Assembly (NCBI GenBank): GCA_035690725.1
Contig: DASSKF010000118.1
Location: 1-35,109 of the forward strand
Direction: 5' to 3'
DNA: 35,109 nt
Source of the DNA: DASSKF01 sp035690725
GTDB taxonomy: Bacteria; Actinomycetota; Actinomycetes; Actinomycetales; Dermatophilaceae
Shown here: in pieces, positions 7,775 to 17,921 of the stretch
How the letters are laid out: each line of letters starts with the position of its first letter
How positions within the stretch are numbered: the first letter of the stretch is position 1
Notes under the pieces: model-generated
What the model saw: only the letters and a program-made list of their open reading frames with translations
What the model was told of the DNA's origin: nothing
Databases searched by the model: none
Program-made: the position numbers and the translations under genes

Positions 7775-8869
7775 GTGAGCGCCGCGTCCAGCGCCCCCGG
7801 CGCCTCCCGTGCCCCGCACGAGGAGACGGCCGACCTCTCGCCGCCCCACGCCGACCGGGGCGGCGCCAACGGGCGCGCCGGGGTGGCGCCTCCCGACCTC
7901 GACCGGCTGGGCGAGGTCGCCAAGCGGATCCACGAGGCGATCTCGACGGTCATCGAGGGCAAGCCGGAGGTGGTCACCACCGCGGTCACCGTGCTGCTCG
8001 CCGAGGGGCACCTGCTGATCGAGGACGTCCCCGGGGTGGGCAAGACGATGCTCGCCAAGGCCCTGGCCCGGTCCATCGACTGCACGGTGCGCCGGATCCA
8101 GTTCACCCCGGACCTGCTGCCGAGCGACATCACGGGGGTGAGCGTCTACAACCAGGACCTGCACACCTTCGAGTTCCGGCCCGGCGCCATCTTCGCCAAC
8201 GTGGTCGTCGGCGACGAGATCAACCGGGCCTCACCGAAGACCCAGTCCGCCCTCCTGGAGTGCATGGAGGAGGAGCAGGTCACCGTCGACGGCACCACCT
8301 ACGAGCTGCAGCGGCCGTTCATCGTGATGGCCACGCAGAACCCGATCGAGATGGAGGGGACCTACCCCCTGCCGGAGGCGCAGCGGGACCGGTTCATGGC
8401 CCGGATCTCGATCGGCTACCCCGCGGCGTCCTCCGAGCTGGTGATGCTCGACACCCACGGCGGCGAGTCGCCGCTGGTGCGGCTGCAGCCGGTCACCGAC
8501 GCCGCCACCGTGGCGGGCCTGGTCCAGGCCGTGCGCCGGATCTACACCAGCGACGCGGTCCGGCAGTACGTCGTCGACCTCGCCGCCGCGACCCGCACCA
8601 GCTCGGCGGTCCGCCTGGGCGCCTCACCGCGGGCCAGCCTGCACCTCCTGCGCGCCGCGCGGGCGCACGCCGCCCTCGCCGGTCGCGGCCACGTGCTGCC
8701 CGACGACGTGCAGGCCCTCGTCGCCCCGGTGCTCGCGCACCGGATCATCCTCACCGGGGAGAGCCAGCTCGCCCACCGGTCCGCGGCTGACGTGCTGCGC
8801 GACCTGGTGCACCGGGTCCCGGTGCCCGGCACCCGCGAGTCGGGGACAGGGGGAAGGGACCGGTCGTGA
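7775..8869 (+). CDS. MoxR-family AAA+ ATPase
   Basis: This is an AAA+ ATPase of the MoxR family, which act as chaperone-like activators of partner proteins often encoded beside them (DUF58/VWA proteins). The 364-residue protein starts at a GTG behind ACAGGAG. An N-terminal extension of about 40 residues is disordered. The AAA core follows with Walker A DVPGVGKTML (about residues 84-93), Walker B VVGDEINRA (about 144-152) and sensor-1-like MATQNPIEMEG near 185. The C-terminal lid domain includes a GASPRASLHLLRAARAHA segment. The stop overlaps the next start by 4 bp (GTGA), so it is co-translated with the DUF58 gene. The target protein is not predictable from sequence. Confidence 0.92.
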   Translation: MSAASSAPGASRAPHEETADLSPPHADRGGANGRAGVAPPDLDRLGEVAKRIHEAISTVIEGKPEVVTTAVTVLLAEGHLLIEDVPGVGKTMLAKALARSIDCTVRRIQFTPDLLPSDITGVSVYNQDLHTFEFRPGAIFANVVVGDEINRASPKTQSALLECMEEEQVTVDGTTYELQRPFIVMATQNPIEMEGTYPLPEAQRDRFMARISIGYPAASSELVMLDTHGGESPLVRLQPVTDAATVAGLVQAVRRIYTSDAVRQYVVDLAAATRTSSAVRLGASPRASLHLLRAARAHAALAGRGHVLPDDVQALVAPVLAHRIILTGESQLAHRSAADVLRDLVHRVPVPGTRESGTGGRDRS

Positions 8870-10149
8870 GCCGGGGACGGGAGCGGGTCGTCACCACCCG
8901 GGGCCAGGCCTTCCTCGCCGCCGGGGTGACCCTCGTGGCCGGAGGCATGCTGCTGGGCTTCTCCGACCTGACCCGGGTGGGCGTGCTGCTCGTCCTGCTC
9001 CCGCTCATCGCGCTGCTGCTCGCCCGCCGCCGGCCCCCGACGCTGTCGGTGCGGCGGACCACCTCGCCCACGCGGTTGCGCCTCGACGAGCGGGCCGTCG
9101 TCGAGATCGAGGTGACCAACCTCGACACCCGGCGCACGCCCCTGCTGCTCGCCGAGGAGCGCCTCGACTACGTCCTCGGGGACCGGCCGCGGTTCGTGCT
9201 GCCCCGGATGCAGCACGGCGAGCGCCGCGTGGTGCGCTACCACGTGCGCAGCCAGGTGCGGGGACGCCACCTCCTGGGGCCGATCTCGCTGCGGGTGCGG
9301 GACCCGTTCGGCCTGACTCGGCTGTCGCTGCTGCTGCGCTCCACGACGGAGGTCATCGTGCTCCCCCGGATCGAGGCGCTGGGCGCCGACCGGCCCCGGG
9401 GCGAGGGGGTCGGCAGCGAGGGCGAGATCCCGCACATGGTTGCGCTGCACGGCGAGGACGACGTGTCCATCCGCGGCTACCGCGACGGGGACGACCTGCG
9501 GCGCATCCACTGGCCGGCGACGGCCCATCGCGGCGAGCTCATGGTCCGGCAGGAGGACCGGCCCGCCCGGCGACGTGCGGTCATCCTGCTCGATTCCCGC
9601 TCCTCCGCCTACCGGCAGCCGGGCCTGCACCGCTCGGCGCGCACGCCCGGGTTCGAGTGGGCGGTCAGCGCAGTCGCCTCGGTGGCGGTGCAGCTCGCCA
9701 GCCTCGGTTATGCCGTGCACCTCGTCTGCGCCGAGACCGTCACCGAGGGGTCGGCGGCCGAGCTGGTCGACGTGGACGCCACCCTGGACGTGCTGGCCGT
9801 CGCCGAGCTCGCCCCGAGCTCCAGCCTGGAGGAGGGCATCCGGGCCGCGCACTCGCTGACCGCCGGGGGCGGGGTCGTCGTCGCGGTGGTGGCCGACCAC
9901 GACGAGGACGCGCTGCGGCGCCTCGCCGCGGTGCGTCAGCCGGGCAGCGTGGGCCTCGCCTTCGTCCTCGACACGGCGAGCCTCCGGGGCGGGCCGGGCG
10001 GCCAGCCGGCCGCGTCGGCCTCGGCCGCCTCGGAGCTGCTCGGTGGCGCCGGCTGGTCCACGGAGGTCGTCCGCAGCAGCAGCACCGTCCGGGAGGCCTG
10101 GTCCTCGCTCACCGCGCGCTCGGCGCCGACGGCCGGAGCGCTGCGATGA
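8866..10149 (+). CDS. DUF58 domain-containing membrane protein
   Basis: DUF58 proteins have a VWA-like fold and are usually encoded with MoxR ATPases and transglutaminase-like membrane proteins. The 427-residue product has two adjacent N-terminal hydrophobic segments (about residues 13-29 and 34-48). An immunoglobulin-like middle region follows, then the DUF58 signature SIRGYRDGDDLRRIHWPATAHRG (about 194-216) and a VWA-like half starting RRRAVILLD. It overlaps both neighbours by 4 bp (GTGA upstream, ATGA downstream), so the three proteins are likely made together and act in one complex. A cell-envelope role is inferred from context only. Confidence 0.9.
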   Translation: MSRGRERVVTTRGQAFLAAGVTLVAGGMLLGFSDLTRVGVLLVLLPLIALLLARRRPPTLSVRRTTSPTRLRLDERAVVEIEVTNLDTRRTPLLLAEERLDYVLGDRPRFVLPRMQHGERRVVRYHVRSQVRGRHLLGPISLRVRDPFGLTRLSLLLRSTTEVIVLPRIEALGADRPRGEGVGSEGEIPHMVALHGEDDVSIRGYRDGDDLRRIHWPATAHRGELMVRQEDRPARRRAVILLDSRSSAYRQPGLHRSARTPGFEWAVSAVASVAVQLASLGYAVHLVCAETVTEGSAAELVDVDATLDVLAVAELAPSSSLEEGIRAAHSLTAGGGVVVAVVADHDEDALRRLAAVRQPGSVGLAFVLDTASLRGGPGGQPAASASAASELLGGAGWSTEVVRSSSTVREAWSSLTARSAPTAGALR

Positions 10150-12563
10150 GGGGGCGCCCGGTCGAGGGCCTGCTCGCCGCCGCCGCCACCGTCGTCTCGG
10201 CCTGGCCGGTGACCACGCTGTTGCAGGGCCACGCCTGGTTCGGGCGCGGGCTGCTGCTCGTGCTCGTCGTCGCGGGGACCGGCATGCTCGCCCGTGCCGC
10301 TCGAGTGCCCGGCTGGCTGGTCGTCGTCGGGCAGGTGGTCCTCGTCGTCCTCGTCACCGCCTGGCTGTTCACCACCGGCCAGCTCTGGCACGGGCTGCCC
10401 GGACCGGAGTCGTTCGACCGGGCGGTCGCCCTCGTGACCGAGGCGATCCGCTCGATGAACCGCTACGCCGCGCCGGCGCCGGCCACACCCGGGCTGGTGT
10501 TCATCACGGTGGGGCTGTTCGGCCTCGTGGCGGTCGCCGTGGACTACCTGGCGGTCACCCGGCGCACCCCGGCCGTCGCCGGGCTGCCGCTGCTCGTCGC
10601 GTTCCTCGTCTCGGCGTCCAACAGCGGCGCGGCCCTGAACCCGGTCTACTTCCTCGCGATCGCCGCCGTCTGGCTGCTGCTGCTCGCGCGCCAGGGCAGC
10701 GCGTACCTGCGGCGCTGGGGCACCGGTGCCGCCAGCCCGAGCACCCCGGTCCCGACCGTGGGAGACACCACCGGTGTGTCGGCATACGCCTCCCTGGCGC
10801 GCTCGCTGGGAGTGGTGGTGCTCGTCGCGGCCGTCGTGCTGCCCGCCGTGCTCCCCCACCTGCCGCCCACGTACCTCGCGCAGGGGCTCGGGCGGAACCC
10901 GAACGCGCAGGGGCACGGCAACGGCACCGTCGGGTTCAACGAGACGCTCGACCTGAAGGCCAGCCTGACGAGCCGCGACCACACGCCGGTCCTGCGCTAC
11001 CGGACGAAGGACCCGGCTCCCCCGCCGCTGCGGGTGTCGGTGACCGCCGACTACGACGCGTCCTCGGGGCGCTGGCTGCCACGGGGCTCCGACGGCGGTG
11101 GCTCGGAGGAGGCCGAGGAGGGGCGGCACCCGACGCCGTCGGCCATCGGGCTGAGCAGCGACGTCCCGCGCGACCGCTGGAGCATGACGGTGGTCGCCAA
11201 CGGGTTGCGGGCGCCGCAGGTCGCCACCCCCTTCCCGCTCCTGCGCGGCGACTTCGACGGGGTCGGCTGGTGGGTGACCTCCGACTCGCAGGTCACCCGG
11301 GCCGTCGAGCAACCCGAGCGGTATGCCGTGACGTACCTCGAGCTGTCCCCGCAAGGCACCCTGCCCAAGGAGATCCGGGAGGCGACGAACACCGGACCGC
11401 TCCCCCGCGGCGCCAGCGAGCAGGACCTGCAGCTGCCGGAGCGGTCGGCGCAGAAGATCCGCGAGGTGGCCGCGCGGGTGACGCGGGACCAGCAGACGGT
11501 GCTGCAGAAGGCGGTCGCGATCCAGGACTGGCTGCGCGACCCGTTGCGGTTCACCTACTCCCTCAAGCTCGCCCCGCCGGTGCGCGGGCAGGACGGCGAG
11601 ACGCTCGACCCGATCCGGCACTTCCTGCGCACCAAGCGCGGCTACTGCGTGCAGTTCGCCACGGCGATGATCATGATGTCGCGGGCCGAGGGCATCCCCG
11701 CCCGGATGGCGGTCGGGTTCCTGCCGGGCGACTACAGCACGGGCACCGACCTCTGGAACATCACCCAGGCCGACGCGCACGCCTGGCCGGAGCTCTACCT
11801 GCCGGGCCTGGGCTGGACCCGGTTCGAGCCGACCCCCTCGGTACGCAGCGGCCTGCCCCCGATGTACGCCATCGACCTCGGCACCGGCAGCACCGGCTCC
11901 GTCGGGGGTGCGGCCCAGGGAGGCCGGCAGGACGGCGCGCCGGCCCCGTTGCCGCCGCAGCGGCGGCCCGACCTCCCGGGCGCCCTGTCGCCGGGCACGA
12001 CTGCCGCGCCGGCACAGAGCCCGTGGCCGTGGTTCGTCGCCGCGGGGCTGCTCGCGGCGCTGGCCCTCGGGTCGGCCGTGGTGCCGCTGGCCGCGCGTCG
12101 CCGCCGCCGCGCCGCCCGGGCGCAGGCCGGCGGGCCGCGCGAGCGGGTGGAGGCGCAGTGGGAGGGGTTCCTCAGCCGGCTGGACGACCTCGGCGTGGAC
12201 CGACCGGTGGGCCGCACGCCGCGACAGCTGCACGCCCACTACGTGCGCCAGCTCGGCCTGGTCCCGCCCGCGGCCGACGCCCTCGGTCGGGTGCTCGCCG
12301 TGGTCGAGCGGTCCCGCTACGCGCCGCCGGGTGACGACGTCGACGCCGACATCCGGCCCGACCTGCGCGTGGTCCTGCGCGACGCCGAGTCCCGGCTCGG
12401 CTGGCGCACCCGGCTCATCGCGGCACTCTGGCCGGTCACCGGTCGACGCGCCGTCCGGGAGGCGGTCGGCGGCTGGCGCCGGGCCGTCCCGGACGCAGCC
12501 AGCGGTCTCGGCGACCGGCTCCGGGGACGGTCCCGCCGGGCGTCCGGCTCGACGGCTCCCTGA
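10146..12563 (+). CDS. TgpA-like membrane protein with transglutaminase domain
   Basis: This 805-residue protein resembles the DUF3488/transglutaminase/DUF4129 family. The N-terminal third has about six or seven membrane segments (first at residues 8-24). An extracytoplasmic region follows with a transglutaminase-like core. The triad is Cys501 (GYCVQFA) and His545 (DAHAWPEL), with Glu561 (FEPTPS) where many papain-like transglutaminases have Asp. Another membrane segment lies near residues 627-647, then a basic cytoplasmic DUF4129-like domain. The ATG overlaps the DUF58 stop (ATGA). The substrate is unknown. The gene ends only 2 bp before the convergent sigA stop. Confidence 0.88.
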   Translation: MRGRPVEGLLAAAATVVSAWPVTTLLQGHAWFGRGLLLVLVVAGTGMLARAARVPGWLVVVGQVVLVVLVTAWLFTTGQLWHGLPGPESFDRAVALVTEAIRSMNRYAAPAPATPGLVFITVGLFGLVAVAVDYLAVTRRTPAVAGLPLLVAFLVSASNSGAALNPVYFLAIAAVWLLLLARQGSAYLRRWGTGAASPSTPVPTVGDTTGVSAYASLARSLGVVVLVAAVVLPAVLPHLPPTYLAQGLGRNPNAQGHGNGTVGFNETLDLKASLTSRDHTPVLRYRTKDPAPPPLRVSVTADYDASSGRWLPRGSDGGGSEEAEEGRHPTPSAIGLSSDVPRDRWSMTVVANGLRAPQVATPFPLLRGDFDGVGWWVTSDSQVTRAVEQPERYAVTYLELSPQGTLPKEIREATNTGPLPRGASEQDLQLPERSAQKIREVAARVTRDQQTVLQKAVAIQDWLRDPLRFTYSLKLAPPVRGQDGETLDPIRHFLRTKRGYCVQFATAMIMMSRAEGIPARMAVGFLPGDYSTGTDLWNITQADAHAWPELYLPGLGWTRFEPTPSVRSGLPPMYAIDLGTGSTGSVGGAAQGGRQDGAPAPLPPQRRPDLPGALSPGTTAAPAQSPWPWFVAAGLLAALALGSAVVPLAARRRRRAARAQAGGPRERVEAQWEGFLSRLDDLGVDRPVGRTPRQLHAHYVRQLGLVPPAADALGRVLAVVERSRYAPPGDDVDADIRPDLRVVLRDAESRLGWRTRLIAALWPVTGRRAVREAVGGWRRAVPDAASGLGDRLRGRSRRASGSTAP

Positions 12564-12565
12564 GA

Positions 12566-14341
<1,776 letters not shown>

Positions 14342-14480
14342 CAAGTACCTTTCGTCGCGGACGGAGAGCGTCTGCGCACGCGACAGCACCACCTCGACGG
14401 CTGAGGTGATTGGCTGCTGAGGCGGGACGGGGGCGGTCTTCACCCGGACCGGCCCAGCCGATCGGGGTTACGTGCACACC

Positions 14481-14486
14481 ATTATA
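14481..14486 (-). promoter_or_regulatory. Predicted -10 element of the sigA promoter
   Basis: On the minus strand the hexamer is a perfect TATAAT, within an unusually AT-rich TTTTATAATGG patch. Transcription would start near 14474, about 130 nt before the preferred sigA start. At 17 bp upstream the -35 position reads TACGCG, a poor match, and it overlaps a GTATGCC motif (14507-14513). Confidence 0.6.
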
Positions 14487-14546
14487 AAACGCAGCACCCC
14501 GTCCGCGTATGCCCGACCACGCGCAGGCGTGCCCCGGCGGCCGGTC

Positions 14547-14564
14547 TGACGTGCGCCGACGTCA
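14547..14564. other. Inverted repeat at the 3' end of the universal stress gene
   Basis: Perfect 6-bp arms TGACGT and ACGTCA flank GCGCCG and include the universal stress gene stop codon. It could be a weak terminator isolating the sigA promoter, or a protein-binding palindrome. No U-tract follows. Confidence 0.35.
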
Positions 14565-14963
14565 GCTGTCCGCCTTGACGGCGAGCACCGCGCAGGGCGA
14601 GTCCAGCAGGATCCGTTGCGCGTTCGAGCCGAGGATCAGCTTGCCCACCGGCGTGCGCCGGCGCAGGCCGATGACGATGAGGTCCGCGGAGACCTCCTCG
14701 GCGACGGCGACCAGGTCCTCGGACGGCTCGTTGCCCCGGACCAGCTGGCGCACCTCGTGGTCGATCCCCTGCGTGTCCAGGCCGGACTGGACGTCCTGCA
14801 GCTCCCGCTCGAAGCGCCGCGCCTCGTCGGCGTCGAAGTCGCGTCCGCCGCGGTTGGAGTTGATGACGATCAGCCGGGTCTGCCGCAGCCGGGCCTCCTC
14901 GGCCGCCCGGCGCAGCGCGGCGCGCCCTTCCTTGGTCGGGACGTAACCGACGACGACAGCCAC
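14562..14963 (-). CDS. Universal stress protein (UspA family)
   Basis: This single-domain UspA-like protein of 133 residues is probably a nucleotide-binding cytoplasmic stress protein. It begins VAVVVGYVPTKEGRAALRRA. It ends with the family segment VIGLRRRTPVGKLILGSNAQRILLDSPCAVLAV, close to the G-2x-G-9x-G-S ATP-binding pattern but with Arg where the second Gly is expected. ATP binding is therefore uncertain. The GTG start at 14963 has a GAGGAGG element 5 nt upstream. A TAGCGT hexamer in the upstream gap (near 15000) resembles an actinobacterial -10 box. It lies between metX and sigA on the same strand. Confidence 0.9.
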   Translation of the reverse strand: MAVVVGYVPTKEGRAALRRAAEEARLRQTRLIVINSNRGGRDFDADEARRFERELQDVQSGLDTQGIDHEVRQLVRGNEPSEDLVAVAEEVSADLIVIGLRRRTPVGKLILGSNAQRILLDSPCAVLAVKADS

Positions 14964-15094
14964 GCATGCCTCCTCGCACAGGGACCGATGTGCGGCAGAC
15001 GCTACCGGATCGGCAGCCTCCTGACCGCCTGCCGTCGCCCCTGGCGTTCGCACGGCGCTCCATCCCCTCGGGCACCTCGGGCCGCGTCGATGCG

Positions 15095-16234
15095 TCAGGT
15101 CAGCAGGCCCCGGAGCAGCTCACCCACCTGTGCGGTCTCGAGCAGGAACGCGTCGTGCCCGTAGTCGGAGTGGATGACGCGGGCATCCAGCCCCGCTGCC
15201 GCGGCCAGCTCCTCCGACTGGCTCAGCGGATAGAGCCGGTCGCTGTCGACTCCCGCGACGACGAGCCGGCCCCGGTAGCCGCGCAACGCCGCGGCCACGC
15301 CGCCCCGGCCGCGGCCCAGGTCGTGCGAACTCATCGCCTCGGTCAGCACGAGGTAGGAGTTGGCGTCGAAGCGGCCGACCAGCTTGTGCGCGTGGTGGTC
15401 CAGGTAGCTCTCGACCGCGTAGCGGCCCCCGCCGCCGAGGGGCTGCTCGGTGCCCTGGGGGTCACGGCCGAACCGGGCGGCCAGCTCCTGCTCGCTGCGA
15501 TAGGTGACGTGGGCGATGCGGCGGGCCAGCCCCAGGCCGGCGTCCGGGCCGACCGGCCGGTCGTAGTAGTCGCCCCCGTGGAAGTGCGGGTCCTGCCGGA
15601 TGGCGAGCAGCTGCGGCTGGCACCACGCGATCTGCTCCGCCGAGGCTGCGCCCGTGCTCGCGAGCACCAGGGCGGCGTCGACCCGGTCCGGATGGGTCGC
15701 CACCCACTCCCCGACGCGCATGCCACCGAGGGACCCGCCGACGACCCCGGCCCATCGCGAGATCCCGAGGCGGTCCGCGAGGGCGGCCTCGGCGGCCACC
15801 TGGTCGCGAACGGTGAGGAACGGGAAGCGGCTGCCCCACGGACGGCCGTCCGGGGCGACGGAGGCCGGACCGGTCGTGCCACGGCACCCGCCGAGGACGT
15901 TCGTCGCGACGACGAAGAACCGGTCGGTGTCCAGCGCCCGGCCGGGGCCGACCAGGCCGTCCCACCAGCCGGCGGTCGGCTGGCACGGGCCGGCCGCGCC
16001 GGCGACGTGGCTGTCCCCGGTCAGCGCGTGCTCGACCAGGATCGCGTTGTCGGCCCGGGCGTTGAGACGTCCCCACGTCTCGTAGGCGACCGTGACGTCG
16101 GGCAGCCGCGCCCCGGTCTCCAGCTCCAGCGGGCCGACGGACAGCCGCTGCAGCCGCTCATGGGTCGCGCCCGAGCCGCTCCGCCGACCGATCGGCGTCG
16201 TCGTGGCGCAGGTGCGCTGCGTGCTGGTGGTCAC
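15095..16234 (-). CDS. metX: MetX, homoserine O-acetyltransferase
   Basis: MetX transfers acetyl (or succinyl) to homoserine, committing it to methionine synthesis by direct sulfhydrylation. The 379-residue alpha/beta hydrolase has the nucleophile elbow GGSLGGM (Ser168), acid Asp332 in DSDRLYP and His360 in YGHDAFL, with the early motif YETWGRLN near residue 51. The GTG start at 16234 has AGGAGG upstream. The gene is monocistronic here: no metY is adjacent on this strand. It is preceded by a SAM-IV riboswitch, which independently supports a methionine role. Acetyl versus succinyl preference cannot be fixed from motifs alone. Confidence 0.94.
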   Translation of the reverse strand: MTTSTQRTCATTTPIGRRSGSGATHERLQRLSVGPLELETGARLPDVTVAYETWGRLNARADNAILVEHALTGDSHVAGAAGPCQPTAGWWDGLVGPGRALDTDRFFVVATNVLGGCRGTTGPASVAPDGRPWGSRFPFLTVRDQVAAEAALADRLGISRWAGVVGGSLGGMRVGEWVATHPDRVDAALVLASTGAASAEQIAWCQPQLLAIRQDPHFHGGDYYDRPVGPDAGLGLARRIAHVTYRSEQELAARFGRDPQGTEQPLGGGGRYAVESYLDHHAHKLVGRFDANSYLVLTEAMSSHDLGRGRGGVAAALRGYRGRLVVAGVDSDRLYPLSQSEELAAAAGLDARVIHSDYGHDAFLLETAQVGELLRGLLT

Positions 16235-16238
16235 GTCG

Positions 16239-16268
16239 CCTCCTGGGTCGCTCCCGGACCCCTGGAGG
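16239..16268 (-). promoter_or_regulatory. Putative Shine-Dalgarno sequestering hairpin of metX
   Basis: In the RNA, CCTCC (16268-16264) can pair with the metX Shine-Dalgarno GGAGG (16243-16239). Inside this, GGGTC (16261-16257) pairs with GACCC (16249-16245) around a 7-nt loop, with a 2-by-1 internal loop between the stems. This directly buries the ribosome-binding site immediately downstream of the SAM-IV aptamer, as expected for a translational off-switch. Pairing is seen in the sequence; ligand control is inferred. Confidence 0.6.
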
Positions 16269-16380
16269 GCCCGCGCTTGCCCACCCGCTCCGGGTCGGCC
16301 CGGTCATCACCCGGGGCACCCCACCGCGGAGGAGGGTTGCCGTCCAGCAAGCCGGGGCTTGTCGCTGAAACTCATGACCT
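16262..16380 (-). ncRNA. SAM-IV riboswitch upstream of metX
   Basis: The minus strand carries the SAM-IV core as I know it from actinobacteria. GGTCATGAG (16379-16371) opens P1. Then come CAAGCCCCGGCTTGCTGG and GGCAACCC, a CCGCGGTGGGGTGCC segment, and GATGACC (16308-16302) closing P1. A further hairpin ACCCG-GAG-CGGGT (16295-16283) on the 3' side fits the extra SAM-IV stem. SAM binding would lower metX expression when methionine is plentiful. The left boundary is approximate. A -10-like TACAGT lies just upstream. Confidence 0.88.
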
Positions 16381-16386
16381 GCCGCC

Positions 16387-16392
16387 ACTGTA
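16387..16392 (-). promoter_or_regulatory. Possible -10 element of the metX riboswitch transcript
   Basis: TACAGT on the minus strand lies about 7 bp before the aptamer, which would place transcription start almost at the P1 stem. No clear -35 box is seen. Confidence 0.4.
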
Positions 16393-16500
16393 GCCGCGCG
16401 GCCTCCCGCGCCGCACGCGGACGTCCAGCACCCGGACACGACCGTGCGAACCACCCCGAGCAGCTCCCGCTCGCGGCCGCCGACCCGGACGGCGGGCGGG

Positions 16501-16516
16501 CGCCCCCCCCGGGGCG
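16501..16516 (-). terminator. Short GC hairpin after the DUF4192 gene
   Basis: CGCCCC/GGGGCG arms of 6 bp with a 4-nt loop start 1 bp past the stop codon. There is no U-tract, so termination is possible but weakly supported. Confidence 0.3.
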
Positions 16517-16517
16517 T

Positions 16518-17681
16518 TCACGCGGCCGAGTCGCTGGGCGGCCGGTCCCGCCGATCCGGGTCGGGACGCACCCCGTGGTCCACCAGCTGCAGCAGCAGGC
16601 CGGCGAGGCGGTACCCGGGGTCGGTGTCCAGGGCCCGCTCCAGCGCGATCCGGGCCAGGGCGCCGTCACCCCGCCACCAGGCGTGGGCGGCCAGCACGGT
16701 CAGGGGGCCGACGGCCCACTCGGGGGGCAGTACCCGGCAGAAGTCGGCGAGCCGGGACTCCCGCCCCCGGATGTGCGCCTCCTCCCGCTCGACCAGCGGG
16801 TCGTCCGGCCCGTCGGGACCGTCCGACCGGCCGCTGTCGTCGCGCACCGGCCACAGTCGTCGGCGCACCTGGGCCATCAGCTCGGGGTCGACCAGGTCGA
16901 GCGGCAGGTTGTCCGGCGTGAGCCAGGCGATGAGCGCGTCCCGCAGCTGCACGTCCACGAGGGCCACGGCGGCGCGGGCGAGGTCGACCGGCCGCAGCGC
17001 GTCGACCGGCTCCGTGCCGCACGGGTCGACCCCGCCGAGGACCCGGGCCCAGGCGAACAGGCCGTCCTCACGCCAGCAGGCCGCCTCCCGCGCGTCGTCG
17101 GAGCCGGGCAGCCCGTCGAGCAGCAGCTCGGCCTCCGCCCGCACCGCTCGCTCCAGCAGGGGCCGGCCTCCGGCGAGTCGCTCCTCCAGCTCCTCGCGCG
17201 ACGGCGCGGGATCGACGCCGCAGGTGATCATGGCGAGGACGGCCGGGACCCGTTCCGGCGGCGGGACCGGCCTCCCGTCGCCGGCGGCCGATCCCGGTCC
17301 CGCCAGCAGGGAGCACCACCGGCTGGAACGGACCACGAGGTGGTCCTGCAGCTCGATGCCCGCGGCCGCACACTCCTCGGCCACCAGCTCGAGCACCGGT
17401 CCGGAGGCGCCGGGGTCCGCGCCCTCCTCGAAGCCGATGAGGGTGATCGCCGAGGGCCGCTCCCGCAGCAGCACCGGCACGAGCAGTGCGGCGGCCTCCC
17501 CCTCCTGCCCCGGCTCCGGCAGGTCGGCGCGCTGGACCAGCCCGAGGCGGCCCGTGCGCCAGCACACGACCACGGCACTGCAACGCGGGTGGTAGCCCAG
17601 CTGGTAGGGCAGGTAGGCGATCAGCTGGCCGGGGCCGGCCAGCCGTTGTGGGTGCGGCTCGGATGGTGTCGTGGGTGTCAT
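16518..17681 (-). CDS. DUF4192 domain-containing protein
   Basis: This is a 387-residue soluble protein of the actinobacterial DUF4192 family, whose function is unknown to me. The N-terminus shows the typical LAGPGQLIAYLPYQLGYHPRCSAVVV segment. The middle has ERPSAITLIGFEEGADP, and the C-terminus carries an ALDTDPGYRLAGLLLQLVDHG segment in which several alanine/arginine-rich helices resemble a TPR-like bundle. The ATG at 17681 has no clear Shine-Dalgarno, but a -10-like CAGGGT lies 6 nt upstream, compatible with a leaderless mRNA. A long upstream extension of the frame is not credible because it crosses the opposite-strand gene at 17922-18299. Confidence 0.82.
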   Translation of the reverse strand: MTPTTPSEPHPQRLAGPGQLIAYLPYQLGYHPRCSAVVVCWRTGRLGLVQRADLPEPGQEGEAAALLVPVLLRERPSAITLIGFEEGADPGASGPVLELVAEECAAAGIELQDHLVVRSSRWCSLLAGPGSAAGDGRPVPPPERVPAVLAMITCGVDPAPSREELEERLAGGRPLLERAVRAEAELLLDGLPGSDDAREAACWREDGLFAWARVLGGVDPCGTEPVDALRPVDLARAAVALVDVQLRDALIAWLTPDNLPLDLVDPELMAQVRRRLWPVRDDSGRSDGPDGPDDPLVEREEAHIRGRESRLADFCRVLPPEWAVGPLTVLAAHAWWRGDGALARIALERALDTDPGYRLAGLLLQLVDHGVRPDPDRRDRPPSDSAA

Positions 17682-17851
17682 GTCCCGACCCTGTGGGCGC
17701 CCGCGGGAGCCGCGGCACCCCCGCCGTCGACGCTGTGGAGCGGCACCGATCGTGGCACCGGGCATGGGGACAGCCCGCCGAGGGGAACGGCCGCCCGTCA
17801 CCCGCCCGAACTGCACCGCGTCGAGGGGTGTCGGACGCCCCCGACGCTGAC

Positions 17852-17857
17852 TAGAGT
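17852..17857 (+). promoter_or_regulatory. Predicted -10 element for the antitoxin-like gene
   Basis: TAGAGT is a common actinobacterial -10 form and lies 64 bp before the ATG at 17922. A GTCGG/CCGAC inverted repeat (17830-17845) sits just upstream. No convincing -35 is seen. Confidence 0.4.
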
Positions 17858-17921
17858 CGAACATACGAGGCACACCCACGGCATACCGCCGGGGCGTGCC
17901 ACCACGGCAAGGAGGGATCCG

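Noticed and set aside
7238..8164. Minus-strand frame that would extend mraZ upstream across its promoter into the MoxR gene
   Set aside because: It crosses the promoter and MraZ boxes, is in a different frame from mraZ and has no family resemblance.
9936..12239. Minus-strand open frame of about 770 codons opposite the transglutaminase gene
   Set aside because: The plus-strand frame has membrane segments and an intact Cys/His core, while the antisense frame is Arg/Gly/Gln-rich with no fold signature.
15000..15094. Repeated CCTCGGG words after metX as a terminator
   Set aside because: They are direct, not inverted, repeats, so they cannot form the stem.
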